From a virus: DNA of 64,000 nucleotides. Position 1 is the stretch's first letter. Each line of letters starts with the position of its first letter. Where the stretch lies: the IMG/VR virus record IMGVR_UViG_3300047319_000185, positions 1 to 64,000 of that record, one strand, 5' to 3'. The position numbers were made by a program, and so were the translations under genes. Shown here piece after piece: positions 1-7,454 of the stretch. A model generated the notes under the pieces. It did no database searches, was not told the DNA's origin, and saw only the letters and a program-made list of their open reading frames with translations.

Positions 1-129
1 GTACATGGTCTGAATAGCTGCACCATGTGCGTAATGAAGATCATTTCCTTCGTCATCAGGAGAGATGGTTACCAGAGTTTCAGGAGAGAGCTTTGATAGG
101 ATTTCCATAAGTTCTGCAACAGTCATCAT
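1..129 (-). CDS. Hypothetical protein, partial (runs off left edge)
   Basis: The first 43 codons are visible and the 3' end lies outside the window. The start is one of two adjacent ATG codons (129 or 126), preceded by AGAGGTG about 11 bases upstream. The start lies 2 bases after the stop of the next gene, so the two are translationally coupled. The visible part begins MMTVAELMEILSKL and contains an acidic stretch (SPDDEGND). No family was recognised. Confidence 0.7.
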   Translation of the reverse strand, partial: MMTVAELMEILSKLSPETLVTISPDDEGNDLHYAHGAAIQTMY

Positions 130-131
130 TT

Positions 132-470
132 CTACCAATTCACCTCTACAAGGTACCTTCCAGCAGGAATCTTTCCTATATTGAACAGGTACTGCATTAT
201 TGATTCACAATTTGGCTCATTGAGATTCTGCATAAAAGGGTACTTCTCCAAGTCGTACAAATCCCCACCAGCAAGCCAGTTGTCAAAGTCTGCGTCAATA
301 TCATCGACAATCCACTCAGATTCGTCAATTTCAAACTTCACTGAGTAATCCTGAGCTGGAAAATCCTCACCCTTATGCAAGTCCCATTCCCTATTCAGGA
401 ATTGATTGGCAAATTCCTGAAGATCATGTGACCAGATAACTGCATATCCACAGCTCATCTTGAGTTCCAT
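132..470 (-). CDS. Hypothetical acidic protein, 112 aa
   Basis: An acidic, aromatic-rich protein with many Asp and Glu residues in the middle (ESEWIVDDIDADFDNW). There is no signal peptide or membrane segment. The ATG overlaps the TAA of the small gene upstream (TAATG), which marks this start. No family was recognised; it is typical of the small accessory genes between phage replication genes. Confidence 0.7.
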   Translation of the reverse strand: MELKMSCGYAVIWSHDLQEFANQFLNREWDLHKGEDFPAQDYSVKFEIDESEWIVDDIDADFDNWLAGGDLYDLEKYPFMQNLNEPNCESIMQYLFNIGKIPAGRYLVEVNW

Positions 471-598
471 TAAATATCACGCCAGATGAAGGACTTCTTC
501 AGGTGAGGACCGGAAAGAAGCATAACGCGCTGACGAGTAGGCTTTGCCTTGACTGGTGCTGGCTGTCCAACTCGGCTACTACTGTTCGGCTTGCTCAT
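470..598 (-). CDS. Small basic protein, 42 aa
   Basis: A 42-residue ORF (MSKPNSSSRVGQ...) rich in Ser, Pro, Lys and Arg, with a short hydrophobic patch (VMLLSG). The support is a strong ribosome site (AGAGGAG) 6 bases before the ATG, a 20-base overlap with the gene upstream and a TAATG junction with the gene downstream. Function unknown. Confidence 0.6.
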   Translation of the reverse strand: MSKPNSSSRVGQPAPVKAKPTRQRVMLLSGPHLKKSFIWRDI

Positions 599-815
599 TG
601 TCATTCTCCTCTGGGAAAGTGGTGTACAGGAGTTCTCCGGAAACTACGGCAATCTGGTCCGCACAGTCTGACCAACCCTCTTCGTAATATGATTGGGCAA
701 GAAGGTAGAGGTCTCTGCGAAATTCAGGTGTATCCACTGCTTCAAAAGTATTGGGAAGCTCTGTCTCATTAAATAGTTTAAGAGAAGGCATTCCTCTGAA
801 CGTATACTTACTCAC
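579..815 (-). CDS. Hypothetical protein, 78 aa
   Basis: A small acidic protein (MSKYTFRGMPSLKLF...) with an acidic Glu/Gln-rich C-terminus. The ATG at 815 overlaps the stop of thyX by 4 bases (ATGA), so it is probably translated together with thyX. No family was recognised. Confidence 0.65.
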   Translation of the reverse strand: MSKYTFRGMPSLKLFNETELPNTFEAVDTPEFRRDLYLLAQSYYEEGWSDCADQIAVVSGELLYTTFPEENDNEQAEQ

Positions 816-1537
816 TGAAATGGCTCCTCAGGGAAGCCCTGGAAACTGCCAGGAGCAATCTCACTAAGCTGCTTGAGTAGCTCAGTAGCCAGTTCCCTGA
901 TCTCAGCATCGGCATGGACACTGTAACGCTTGTGCAGCATATCGCGCCAAGCACGCATGTTACCAGTTACAACAATCTTGGTCTCCATTCCCGAAGGCAG
1001 GTAGAACCTTGCTGCTTCCCTTGCCTGCTTCCTAGTCTTACCCTCAGCAAGCAGATTGTCAACTGCAATCTGGTACTCCCAGCCAGCGTTGGTCTCTGAA
1101 ATGGGACCAGCTTCAATATCATCCGCATGGTTCTCACGAATAGCAGGTGGAACAACAAAGTAAGCATCCTGCATGTCCACATACCGCTGAGACAACTCAC
1201 TGAAGCTCAGATGACGGTGCCTAATCAACTCATGTGTACAGTTTCGGCTGATACCTTGAATGTAGAAGGTAGCAGAAGCATGTTCCAGAACAGAGAAGTG
1301 TTCCTGGTTGATAATGTTGTTCAGATAACCATTGTCTGTCTTAGTCTCAGGATTAGGCATTTCCCAAGACTGGTAGCAAGCGCGACCAGCAAAATGGGCT
1401 AGGGTATCAGCATCGAAATTCCGGTCTTCCCAGTGATAGAACTGGTCACGATTATTGAACTGCTTGCCAAACTGGGTATCCAGCAGATCCCGAGGAATAT
1501 CGTGCATTTCCGTGCTTGCAATCAGCGTTACCTTCAC
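812..1537 (-). CDS. thyX: Flavin-dependent thymidylate synthase ThyX
   Basis: Converts dUMP to dTMP using FAD, NADPH and methylenetetrahydrofolate, and so supplies thymidine for phage DNA synthesis. The ThyX signature RHR-x7-S is present at residues 106-116 (RHRHLSFSELS), and a second conserved stretch near residues 78-99 (INQEHFSVLEHASATFYI) fits the family. The length of 241 aa is usual. Translation starts at a GTG (1537) with AAGGTG in the end of the preceding gene. It acts in the same pathway as the NrdJ reductase at 8193-10121. Confidence 0.95.
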   Translation of the reverse strand: MKVTLIASTEMHDIPRDLLDTQFGKQFNNRDQFYHWEDRNFDADTLAHFAGRACYQSWEMPNPETKTDNGYLNNIINQEHFSVLEHASATFYIQGISRNCTHELIRHRHLSFSELSQRYVDMQDAYFVVPPAIRENHADDIEAGPISETNAGWEYQIAVDNLLAEGKTRKQAREAARFYLPSGMETKIVVTGNMRAWRDMLHKRYSVHADAEIRELATELLKQLSEIAPGSFQGFPEEPFQ

Positions 1538-1540
1538 TTG

Positions 1541-1705
1541 TTACTTCACCTTTTCGTAGTTGTCAAGGAAATCGGACTTCTTTACAGATACCAGTTCATT
1601 TCGTTCACCGCGAAGGTGGACAATGTTATTAACCCTGTCAACACTGTCCACCGTATACAGCTGCCTAATCATCTTGTGACGATAACGATCACCGCGAGTG
1701 ATCAC
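1541..1705 (-). CDS. Small basic protein, 54 aa
   Basis: A short ORF starting with GTG at 1705, five bases after a good AGGAG site. The product (ITRGDRYRHKMIRQLY...NYEKVK) is basic and looks beta-rich: an RGD-type N-terminus, then VNNIVHLRGERNELVSV, resembling a small barrel. It lies between thyX and the gene at 1714. Function unknown. Confidence 0.6.
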   Translation of the reverse strand: MITRGDRYRHKMIRQLYTVDSVDRVNNIVHLRGERNELVSVKKSDFLDNYEKVK

Positions 1706-1713
1706 AATAACTC

Positions 1714-2202
1714 CTAAGTGTTGTACTTGTCGTTCCGTCCCTCAAGACTACTACGGGAAGTTCTACGAGTCAACTCTCTGGATACTGCCTTACCACAGGA
1801 TTCTAAGTGGTTATATATAGCCTTAATCTGATCAGCAAAAGACTCAGAAACTATGAGAGCATAGTCCATCTCTTGAACTTCAGGTTCCAGGGCAACCAGA
1901 GCCTTCGTTTCAGAAACAGTCTTCGCTTTCTTTTGAACTGTGTACTTATCTGTAACAGCCTGTAGTTTACGGGTAGACATTCTAACATCAATAACAGCAA
2001 CTGCCACCTGATATCCGGCATACCCGGTCCAGCTAGTAAACTCACTGAGCAATTCCATCAATTCTCGGTCAGGAAGGTCTGCTAATCCTGCCGGAAGTTC
2101 TGGCTGGCCTTCCAATGGTCTCTGAGGTGCTCTCAGTCCCACTTGGTCTAACTTCTGCTGAGGTGTCCCCCAACCGCTCTGCACTGGACTTCTCTGCGCC
2201 AT
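1714..2202 (-). CDS. Hypothetical helical protein next to the Cas4-like nuclease, 162 aa
   Basis: The conserved-looking part begins at ADLPDRELMELLSEFTSW and continues with a helical region rich in Lys, Glu and Ala, ending in a basic tail (RELTRRTSRSSLEGRNDK). An ATG at 2202 gives a 134-base overlap with the nuclease gene. An ATG at 2058 would give 114 aa and leave a 10-base gap, but would cut the ADLPDREL motif. Similar small helical proteins follow Cas4-like exonucleases in other actinophages, and a role as nuclease or recombination partner is a guess from position only. Confidence 0.6.
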   Translation of the reverse strand: MAQRSPVQSGWGTPQQKLDQVGLRAPQRPLEGQPELPAGLADLPDRELMELLSEFTSWTGYAGYQVAVAVIDVRMSTRKLQAVTDKYTVQKKAKTVSETKALVALEPEVQEMDYALIVSESFADQIKAIYNHLESCGKAVSRELTRRTSRSSLEGRNDKYNT

Positions 2203-3052
2203 AACTCTCACAATCTTTACAACTAGAACCAGTAGAACATTCTGGTGGAGACATAGTGTTGTCAAGCGCCCCAATAATGAAATAGGCTTGTGTAAACAAG
2301 CTATCGCAGAAATTAGGATCGAACTTGACTACGAATTCCTTGACTCCCTGGTTGAACTTTGCTTCATAAATGAAGATGATCTGAGTATAGGGAAGTCCCA
2401 TAAGATCACACAGTCGTAGATAAAGCTGTCCCTGACGAAGATGGGAAGGGAAAGGTTCCTTTATATCCTTCCAGAGACCCTGAAGGTCGATCTTCTGACC
2501 ATCTGTATTGGCCTTGTAGATATCAGGTGCCTCTATTCTAACCGTACCAGCACCCACGGACTTAATTTCGATAAGAGCGTCCAGATGTGGAACAGCACCA
2601 TCTGCATGACCTGCAATAAGATACTGTTCTGCCCGCAAAGGAACCTCGGCATATGTATAGCCTACACGGCTCTTGCATGAGGGACAGCGCTCATCATAAT
2701 AGAAATTGTTCTTGACTGTATAGTCGCATTCCATACAGTTCCAGTTACCCCAGAGAACTCCCATGGCTTCCAGTCGGGACTGCCACTTGGTGTGGATCAT
2801 GTGTCCCTCATCAAAGATGTTGAGGAGCTGGACACCTATATTCTCAGGTGCCTTCAGATAGGGGTTGTCTGCCTCTCTGCAAGCCTTGATGCGAAGGTAG
2901 GTACTTCTGGGACACCAGCCTGTCTTGGCCATCTCAGAAGGGTGTATGATGTCCTGTCGTCTATTAGAAGGACGAGAATGTGCCTTTATCATATGCTGCT
3001 GAATACTTCCAAGAAGAATAGTATCCTTTGCTGCATTTGCATAGTTGGCCAT
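2069..3052 (-). CDS. Cas4/RecB-like PD-(D/E)XK exonuclease with iron-sulfur cysteines
   Basis: A nuclease of the PD-(D/E)XK superfamily, probably a DNA-end-processing exonuclease in recombination. The catalytic motif is GHADGAV followed by ALIEIKSV (D then E-x-K). A cysteine near residue 47 (GWCPRS) and a C-terminal cluster (PPECSTGSSCKDC) match the four-cysteine iron-sulfur pattern of Cas4. An extra C-x2-C...C-x2-C ribbon (CMEC...CPSC) is inserted before the catalytic motif. The chosen ATG at 3052 lies 8 bases after the whiB stop. The last 40 residues are low-complexity Ser/Thr/Arg and overlap the next gene. There is no CRISPR context. Confidence 0.85.
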   Translation of the reverse strand: MANYANAAKDTILLGSIQQHMIKAHSRPSNRRQDIIHPSEMAKTGWCPRSTYLRIKACREADNPYLKAPENIGVQLLNIFDEGHMIHTKWQSRLEAMGVLWGNWNCMECDYTVKNNFYYDERCPSCKSRVGYTYAEVPLRAEQYLIAGHADGAVPHLDALIEIKSVGAGTVRIEAPDIYKANTDGQKIDLQGLWKDIKEPFPSHLRQGQLYLRLCDLMGLPYTQIIFIYEAKFNQGVKEFVVKFDPNFCDSLFTQAYFIIGALDNTMSPPECSTGSSCKDCESYGAEKSSAERLGDTSAEVRPSGTESTSETIGRPARTSGRISRPS

Positions 3053-3060
3053 GCGTCCAG

Positions 3061-3399
3061 TTAGTTTCGGTCCCCAGCCACTGCTGATTGCTGCCAAAGC
3101 TTTCGTTCCTTTCTCAGTTTCGCACGTTCTTCCGGACTCATTCCACCCCATACTCCATAGCGCTCATTGTTCGTCATTGCGAACTCCAAGCAGCTTTCCA
3201 GTAAAGGACAGGGCTTTCCGTCATACGTACCTAAGCAAATGTTCTTTGCATCTTCTGTCTCACTATAGTCAGGTTCATCCTCTGAATCCGAATCACTATA
3301 CCAAGGGTCGTTTCCTCTTGTTGCAGGAAAGGACACACACTTGGCCTGTCTATTAGGATCATCGCTGAACCATGCGGGTGCAACACTACGTAGTTTCAT
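3061..3399 (-). CDS. WhiB-family iron-sulfur transcriptional regulator
   Basis: WhiB proteins bind a [4Fe-4S] cluster and act with the principal sigma factor in actinobacteria. Four cysteines (21, 55, 64, 70), the G[VI]WGG turn (GVWGGMS, 82-88) and a basic C-terminal segment (EERAKLRKERKLW) are present. The usual C-x2-C pair is here C-x8-C (ICLGTYDGKPC), a 6-residue insertion, and an acidic loop (SDSDSEDEPDYSETED) precedes it. The start at 3399 (112 aa) is preferred over a longer form and overlaps the nuclease gene upstream by 14 bases. A regulator of host or phage promoters is inferred. Confidence 0.85.
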   Translation of the reverse strand: MKLRSVAPAWFSDDPNRQAKCVSFPATRGNDPWYSDSDSEDEPDYSETEDAKNICLGTYDGKPCPLLESCLEFAMTNNERYGVWGGMSPEERAKLRKERKLWQQSAVAGDRN

Positions 3400-3718
3400 T
3401 ACCACTAAAGCCAACCTTTTCGCGTAGTTCAAGATAGTCATCCTTGGACATGATTACCCAAGAATTACCACTGGTCTTGAACTCTACCATAAAGATCGGA
3501 ATTCGTCCATCCATAAGCGCTTGGTTATAGTTCTTCTCTAGTTCCGCATCCTTTAGTGGGTACGATTTGGCCGAAGTTATCTTTAATTCGAATAGTTCGT
3601 CCTCTGTCCGTACATCACTCTTTCTAATCCATCCATTTCCTGAGCCAGAATTGACAGATCCGCCAAGCTCCTTAGCAAGGCGGATCTCCTGTCTCTGGCT
3701 GTCTTTGGTATCAGCCAT
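3386..3718 (-). CDS. PD-(D/E)XK nuclease, Holliday-junction-resolvase-like
   Basis: A 110-aa protein with the order expected for small archaeal Hjc-like or phage VRR-type nucleases: an N-terminal helix with an acidic residue (RQEIRLAKEL), a Gly/Ser loop (GGSVNSGSGNGWIRKSD), then ELFELKIT (E-x-K) and a later beta strand (IPIFMVEFK). It probably cuts branched recombination intermediates. It sits in a recombination cluster with the Cas4-like nuclease and RecA. AAGGA precedes the ATG. The exact subfamily is uncertain. Confidence 0.7.
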   Translation of the reverse strand: MADTKDSQRQEIRLAKELGGSVNSGSGNGWIRKSDVRTEDELFELKITSAKSYPLKDAELEKNYNQALMDGRIPIFMVEFKTSGNSWVIMSKDDYLELREKVGFSGNETT

Positions 3719-3725
3719 GTGTTCC

Positions 3726-3896
3726 TTAAGAAATAGTAATAAAGTCGTGGGTTTTTACATCCACATTAACAGCCTCATAGTCATACGTACCAGCAGTACA
3801 GTCACAACCACCGGCACCACAAAAACGCTCTAGCTGAATACGAACCTCCTTGTTCATGTCTTCCTTCTCCAGCAGAGCAATCAACTGATGTACCAG
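3726..3896 (-). CDS. Small hypothetical protein, 56 aa
   Basis: The start at 3896 (MLVHQLIALLEKEDM) is chosen for its AGAGAGG site 7 bases upstream. An ATG at 3950 would add 18 residues and abut the gene upstream, but has a weaker site. The product has a helical N-terminus and the motif CGAGGCDC, which could bind metal. No family was recognised. Confidence 0.55.
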   Translation of the reverse strand: MVHQLIALLEKEDMNKEVRIQLERFCGAGGCDCTAGTYDYEAVNVDVKTHDFITIS

Positions 3897-3955
3897 CATT
3901 TCTTTTCCTCTCTGCGTGTCCAATAAGGCTCCGGATTCCTCCGGAACCATACAAG

Positions 3956-4246
3956 CTACTCAGCCTCAGTAAACTCGTCCGCAACAACAGTCTTCTTACG
4001 GAAAACCAGTCGGAACGTGTCCTTGATAACACCCACACCAAATCGCAGACCACTCATGATAGGCCACAGCGAAATAGCCAGTGAACGGTACCAGATACAA
4101 AGCAGAAGTCCTAGGTCATTACCAAACTTCTCTCGGTAGTCATCCATACTCATACCACGCTCCATTACAAAGTCAGCAGTGTGAGCCATTCCAATAGCGT
4201 AGAAAATACATGCGATAACCACGCCAGCAATCTCCCAGCCGTTCAT
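3956..4246 (-). CDS. Small membrane protein, 96 aa
   Basis: An N-terminal membrane segment (residues about 4-22, WEIAGVVIACIFYAIGMAH) is followed by a second hydrophobic stretch (LGLLLCIWYRSLAISLWPIM) and a charged C-terminus. The ATG at 4246 has an excellent AGGAGAAGG site; a longer reading starting at 4327 lacks one. Function unknown. Confidence 0.65.
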   Translation of the reverse strand: MNGWEIAGVVIACIFYAIGMAHTADFVMERGMSMDDYREKFGNDLGLLLCIWYRSLAISLWPIMSGLRFGVGVIKDTFRLVFRKKTVVADEFTEAE

Positions 4247-4336
4247 TTCCTTCTCCTCTTCTAAGTGACCAGCAAGACCAGGGGACTTTCCGATATGCCT
4301 AAACGCTACGGCAGTACCCCTGACCAAGCTAGTTAC

Positions 4337-4615
4337 TCAGCTGTTGAACCACTTGTATGCAACTGTAATGATTGCGTCAGCATACTTTCGATCAAGTTCC
4401 TGAACCTCAGGGGAAAGATCACCAAAAGGAATCAGTGACTTGTGATCCGGACGAATCGGGTTCTTCCATACGGACCAGGCATCATGCACATCCCTCAGCG
4501 TGGTATTCACACCCTGAACCAGAACCAGCAGAGAATACAGATCAAGAAGATCCTCATCAATTCCTGGTAGTTCCTTCCGTAGCATATCCCGTACCTGGTT
4601 TACATAGTTAGTCAC
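4337..4615 (-). CDS. Hypothetical protein, 92 aa
   Basis: Starts with GTG in a GTGA overlap with the RNA ligase stop. The sequence is mostly helical (MLRKELPGIDEDLLDLYSLL; SPEVQELDRKYADAIITV) with a W-x2-W pair in the middle (AWSVWKNP). This type of about 90-residue protein is common in actinophages, but no function is known to me. Confidence 0.65.
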   Translation of the reverse strand: MTNYVNQVRDMLRKELPGIDEDLLDLYSLLVLVQGVNTTLRDVHDAWSVWKNPIRPDHKSLIPFGDLSPEVQELDRKYADAIITVAYKWFNS

Positions 4616-5223
4616 TTAACAGCCTCCCACTTGTGAATGGTGTCGCCCTCTAAAAGGACCTTGTAGCTTGCGTTCAGCTCCCGAAGGTACACTACCATGC
4701 CCTCTGCCTTCCAGCCAAGCATAGCCTTTGAGCCGTGCTTGGTCAAGTCATCCCGAAGTGCAGGTAGATCAAGATCATAGAATGATCCAGCAAACAGAGT
4801 AGGAACGATGTACAGATTGGGAACAGTAGAGAGTGCCTCAGTAGGATGAAGGATCTCGTTCCAACGAGGGGCATTGAAGAGACTGAATCGCTTCTCTTTC
4901 AGACCATACCCGCGCTGAATTCCAGAACCCCACCACTCACCGTAATGGTCACCAGGACCAAGGATGTCAATAAGTTCTGCCGCATTCTCGTCAACCCACT
5001 TAGCAAATCCGAAATTGTCACCTTGCTTGGTCGGCTGAAGGAAACGACTACGAGATTGCGCCCATACCACGTATCCATCTAGGATACCCAGACAATCAGT
5101 GCGGTCGATCTCATCATATGCTGGACGAATACGAATACAGGAATTGGAACCATCAATCTTCTCAGTGACAGTTGCACGCTCCTTGCTCATGCGTGGGATA
5201 CTGGGCCACTTCTGAAATTCCAT
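4612..5223 (-). CDS. RNA ligase (Rnl2-like nucleotidyltransferase core)
   Basis: Joins RNA ends by way of an enzyme-AMP intermediate. Motif I is TEKIDGSN with the nucleotidyl lysine at K22; further motifs are SRSRF near 58, YGEWWGSGIQRGYG near 95 (motif III region), EGMVVYL (motif IV) and YKVLLEG (motif V). At 203 aa it is the catalytic core only: T4 Rnl2 has about 330 residues, so the C-terminal RNA-binding domain is missing or very reduced. Together with the polynucleotide kinase at 23611-24516 it would form an RNA repair pathway. DNA ligase is less likely because no OB domain follows. Confidence 0.85.
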   Translation of the reverse strand: MEFQKWPSIPRMSKERATVTEKIDGSNSCIRIRPAYDEIDRTDCLGILDGYVVWAQSRSRFLQPTKQGDNFGFAKWVDENAAELIDILGPGDHYGEWWGSGIQRGYGLKEKRFSLFNAPRWNEILHPTEALSTVPNLYIVPTLFAGSFYDLDLPALRDDLTKHGSKAMLGWKAEGMVVYLRELNASYKVLLEGDTIHKWEAVK

Positions 5224-5242
5224 TGTGGTATATACCTCCGAT

Positions 5243-5419
5243 TTAGTAGCTGTTCAGTGCAGACAGTGCAATGGCTCCATCAATAGGATTCAGATGTCCT
5301 CTGCGAATACCCTGATGAATGGATACCCTCAGGCTGTCAATGTCCTCTTGACTAAGGTCAAGGTATAAAAGAATATCCAGAGCATTCTCAGCCTCTTGTA
5401 CTGCATACTCATAGTTCAT
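5243..5419 (-). CDS. Small hypothetical protein, 58 aa
   Basis: A short acidic helical protein (MNYEYAVQEAENALDILLYL...ALSALNSY). The ATG at 5419 has TGGAG 6 bases upstream, and the ORF fills the space between the RNA ligase gene and the gene at 5444. No family was recognised. Confidence 0.6.
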   Translation of the reverse strand: MNYEYAVQEAENALDILLYLDLSQEDIDSLRVSIHQGIRRGHLNPIDGAIALSALNSY

Positions 5420-5443
5420 TTAGTACTCCAGATTAGTAGTGTC

Positions 5444-5833
5444 TTACTGTGGTGTCAAGTATGGTGCCAGAATCACTGTAAGATCAGCAGTTGATCCCAG
5501 AGTGTGGGGAATCTGTACACCCTTTGTTGTTCTGGTCAGATTGGTGATGCGTTCTTCAACAATATAAGTGAAGCCTTGTGGAAACAGCTCAGTATTGTCT
5601 GTGCAAGGCAGAGTAATGCTGAATGTTCCTGGACCACTGCTGTTAGGAGATCCTCCCAGAGTTCCAGGAAGTACAGCTTCTATTGGAGGAACTGTCAGGA
5701 ATTGTGCGTCGACTCCATCTGACAGAACAGGGAGAGACGGAATGAATGTAACTGTACCCGTCTCTCCTGCTCCAGAGATAAAGTTTATGTACCGACCAGT
5801 AACCACAATAGTTCTTGCGCCTGTTATGCTCAT
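5444..5833 (-). CDS. Beta-rich structural-like protein, 129 aa
   Basis: Looks like an N-terminal tail-fibre or tail-attachment domain: many beta strands, Pro, Gly and Thr (ISGAGETGTVTFIP; FTYIVEERITNLTRTTKGVQIP). It resembles the start of fibre proteins of actinophages, but it stands alone among replication genes, followed upstream by an HNH endonuclease gene whose stop overlaps its ATG. It may be a displaced virion gene or a passenger that moved with the endonuclease. The structural role is an inference from composition. Confidence 0.6.
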   Translation of the reverse strand: MSITGARTIVVTGRYINFISGAGETGTVTFIPSLPVLSDGVDAQFLTVPPIEAVLPGTLGGSPNSSGPGTFSITLPCTDNTELFPQGFTYIVEERITNLTRTTKGVQIPHTLGSTADLTVILAPYLTPQ

Positions 5834-6333
5834 GCTTTTCTCTTCTCTAAAAACTCTCCGAGCCAGCTCGTTACAGCATTTAACTCAGCGTATGAATATT
5901 TATCTTTAATAATATTAGCTCTTAAACTAATAACTGCAATGTTACCTGGAATATAGCCTAGCTCAGGTATTACCTTATCCAGGGATGGTGAACTGTCTCC
6001 CTGTTTGCCCTCGTTATGCCGCAGTTTTATGCCTAAAATAGGACATGTTTTTGGAACTATAATATCGGACACAGCTATAGTGAAAGGTGTACCTTCCCTT
6101 GTGGCTCTCTGCTTAGCAGATTTGTAAAGTCTAAGCTCTGAAGACATTTCCCTATGCCGCTTTACCGCTTCAGGGCGGGCGCAGTACTTACATCTACTGG
6201 CCCGCCCAAAAGGAGCACCAAGCCGCTTATGAAATTCTTCAAGAGATTTTATATCTTTACAGCCAGTACATTTTCTGTAACCATCTGGCCATGAATCAAA
6301 CTCTTCTTGAGAAAAGACAAAACGATTAGGCAT
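5830..6333 (-). CDS. HNH-type homing endonuclease-like protein, 167 aa
   Basis: The N-terminus carries a zinc-ribbon-like CTGC...CKYC (residues about 22-56). The C-terminal half contains a segment typical of free-standing phage HNH endonucleases: KSAKQRATREGTPF, then CPILGIKL, then PSLDKVIPELGYIPGNIAVISLRAN. It would cut a DNA site in an allele lacking the gene. It lies between recA and the fibre-like gene at 5444, a usual place for selfish endonucleases. Whether it is active cannot be told. Confidence 0.75.
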   Translation of the reverse strand: MPNRFVFSQEEFDSWPDGYRKCTGCKDIKSLEEFHKRLGAPFGRASRCKYCARPEAVKRHREMSSELRLYKSAKQRATREGTPFTIAVSDIIVPKTCPILGIKLRHNEGKQGDSSPSLDKVIPELGYIPGNIAVISLRANIIKDKYSYAELNAVTSWLGEFLEKRKA

Positions 6334-6336
6334 AGA

Positions 6337-7389
6337 CTAGTCCTTTGCGGTAGCTCTTTCAAGAGTCGCATCAGCGATCTCTTTCTGTAGCTCAATGTTA
6401 CCGCGAAGGTCTTCCACCATTGAATCTCTACCCTGCCACTTGAACTCTTCGTTGTCAAGTGAGGTGTAGTTGAACCATGCGCCTGCTCTCCTGATGACCT
6501 TGAATACAACAGCCATGGTGATAGTATCACGAAGCATGTCATAGTCACCAGGCTTGAATCCCTTGGCACTGTTCTCAAAGTACATGTCAGCAACAGCAGT
6601 CTTCTGTGGTGCCCCAGCCTTGTTCTTGGTGATCAAGTACTTGACTGTCTGTCCTACCTTGACCTTGCCCAGACCATCAACAGACTCTTCAATCCAGTCA
6701 TCTCTGCCGATCTTCACACGCTGGTAGAACTGATAGTTCTTTGCCTTTCCACCAGGCTCCGTAGTAGGGGTTCCGTAAGGGGAAAAGCCACCGATCTTAT
6801 CGCGGAACTGATTGATGAAGAATCCTACGTAAGGACGGTCATCACTATAGGTATCAGGAATCTTACGGAAGAACTGTCCTACTCGTCTTGCTCCGCCACC
6901 AACAGTAAATCCGTCCATTTCCTTATCCGATTCATCACTTGCAATCAGCGCAGGATATGAATCAAGAACAATGGCATCAAAGACATTCTCACGTCCTGCA
7001 TCAAGGATCTCCTGAAAACAGAGTTCCATATTGTTGTGCTCGAATACTTCTACTCTGTTGTTGTCAACACCATGAGCTTCTGCCCATTCAGGGTTGTAGG
7101 GTTCAGATGCTACCCAGAATGCAGAATAGTTCTTGTCCTTCGCCTGATTGACTGCAATAGTATGCAGAACAGTCGTAGTCTTGCTGGCACTGGATTCCCC
7201 GACTATCTCAATCCATCTGTTAGTAGGCCAACCTCCACCTAAAGCCACATCTAGAGACAGAATTCCAGAAGTCTGGCGTGGTGGAACATAGATTTCACTG
7301 GCACTGATAAGAGGCTTCAAGCCCTTCTTTACAAGAGCCTTGTTCTGCTTTTCCCTGAATAACTTTAACTTCTGTGCCTGGTCTTCCAT
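6337..7389 (-). CDS. recA: RecA-like recombinase
   Basis: Strand-exchange ATPase for recombination and recombination-dependent replication. Walker A is GESSASKTT at residues 64-72 and the Walker B region is AIVLDSYPALIA. A glutamine in FINQFRDKIG followed by GTPTTEPGGKAKNYQFYQRVKI matches the RecA L2 and core region. At 350 aa it is near bacterial RecA in length but has divergent loops. The start is preceded by GGGAG, and a perfect hairpin (7408-7446) sits just upstream. Confidence 0.9.
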   Translation of the reverse strand: MEDQAQKLKLFREKQNKALVKKGLKPLISASEIYVPPRQTSGILSLDVALGGGWPTNRWIEIVGESSASKTTTVLHTIAVNQAKDKNYSAFWVASEPYNPEWAEAHGVDNNRVEVFEHNNMELCFQEILDAGRENVFDAIVLDSYPALIASDESDKEMDGFTVGGGARRVGQFFRKIPDTYSDDRPYVGFFINQFRDKIGGFSPYGTPTTEPGGKAKNYQFYQRVKIGRDDWIEESVDGLGKVKVGQTVKYLITKNKAGAPQKTAVADMYFENSAKGFKPGDYDMLRDTITMAVVFKVIRRAGAWFNYTSLDNEEFKWQGRDSMVEDLRGNIELQKEIADATLERATAKD

Positions 7390-7407
7390 ACATCTCCCAT
7401 AAATAGA

Positions 7408-7446
7408 GGAAGGGACTGATAGATGTTGAGTCTATCAGTCCCTTCC
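7408..7446 (-). terminator. Hairpin terminator or processing stem before recA
   Basis: A perfect 16-bp stem (7408-7423 with 7431-7446) and a 7-base loop. In the minus direction the stem is followed by CTCTATTTATGG, a weak U-rich tail. Its end lies only 18 bases before the recA start, and no promoter is visible between. Confidence 0.75.
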
Positions 7447-7454
7447 GACACTGT

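Noticed and set aside
2069-3052. Cas4-like protein as a sign of CRISPR
   Set aside because: No repeats or other cas genes in the window; phage Cas4-like nucleases are usually recombination proteins.
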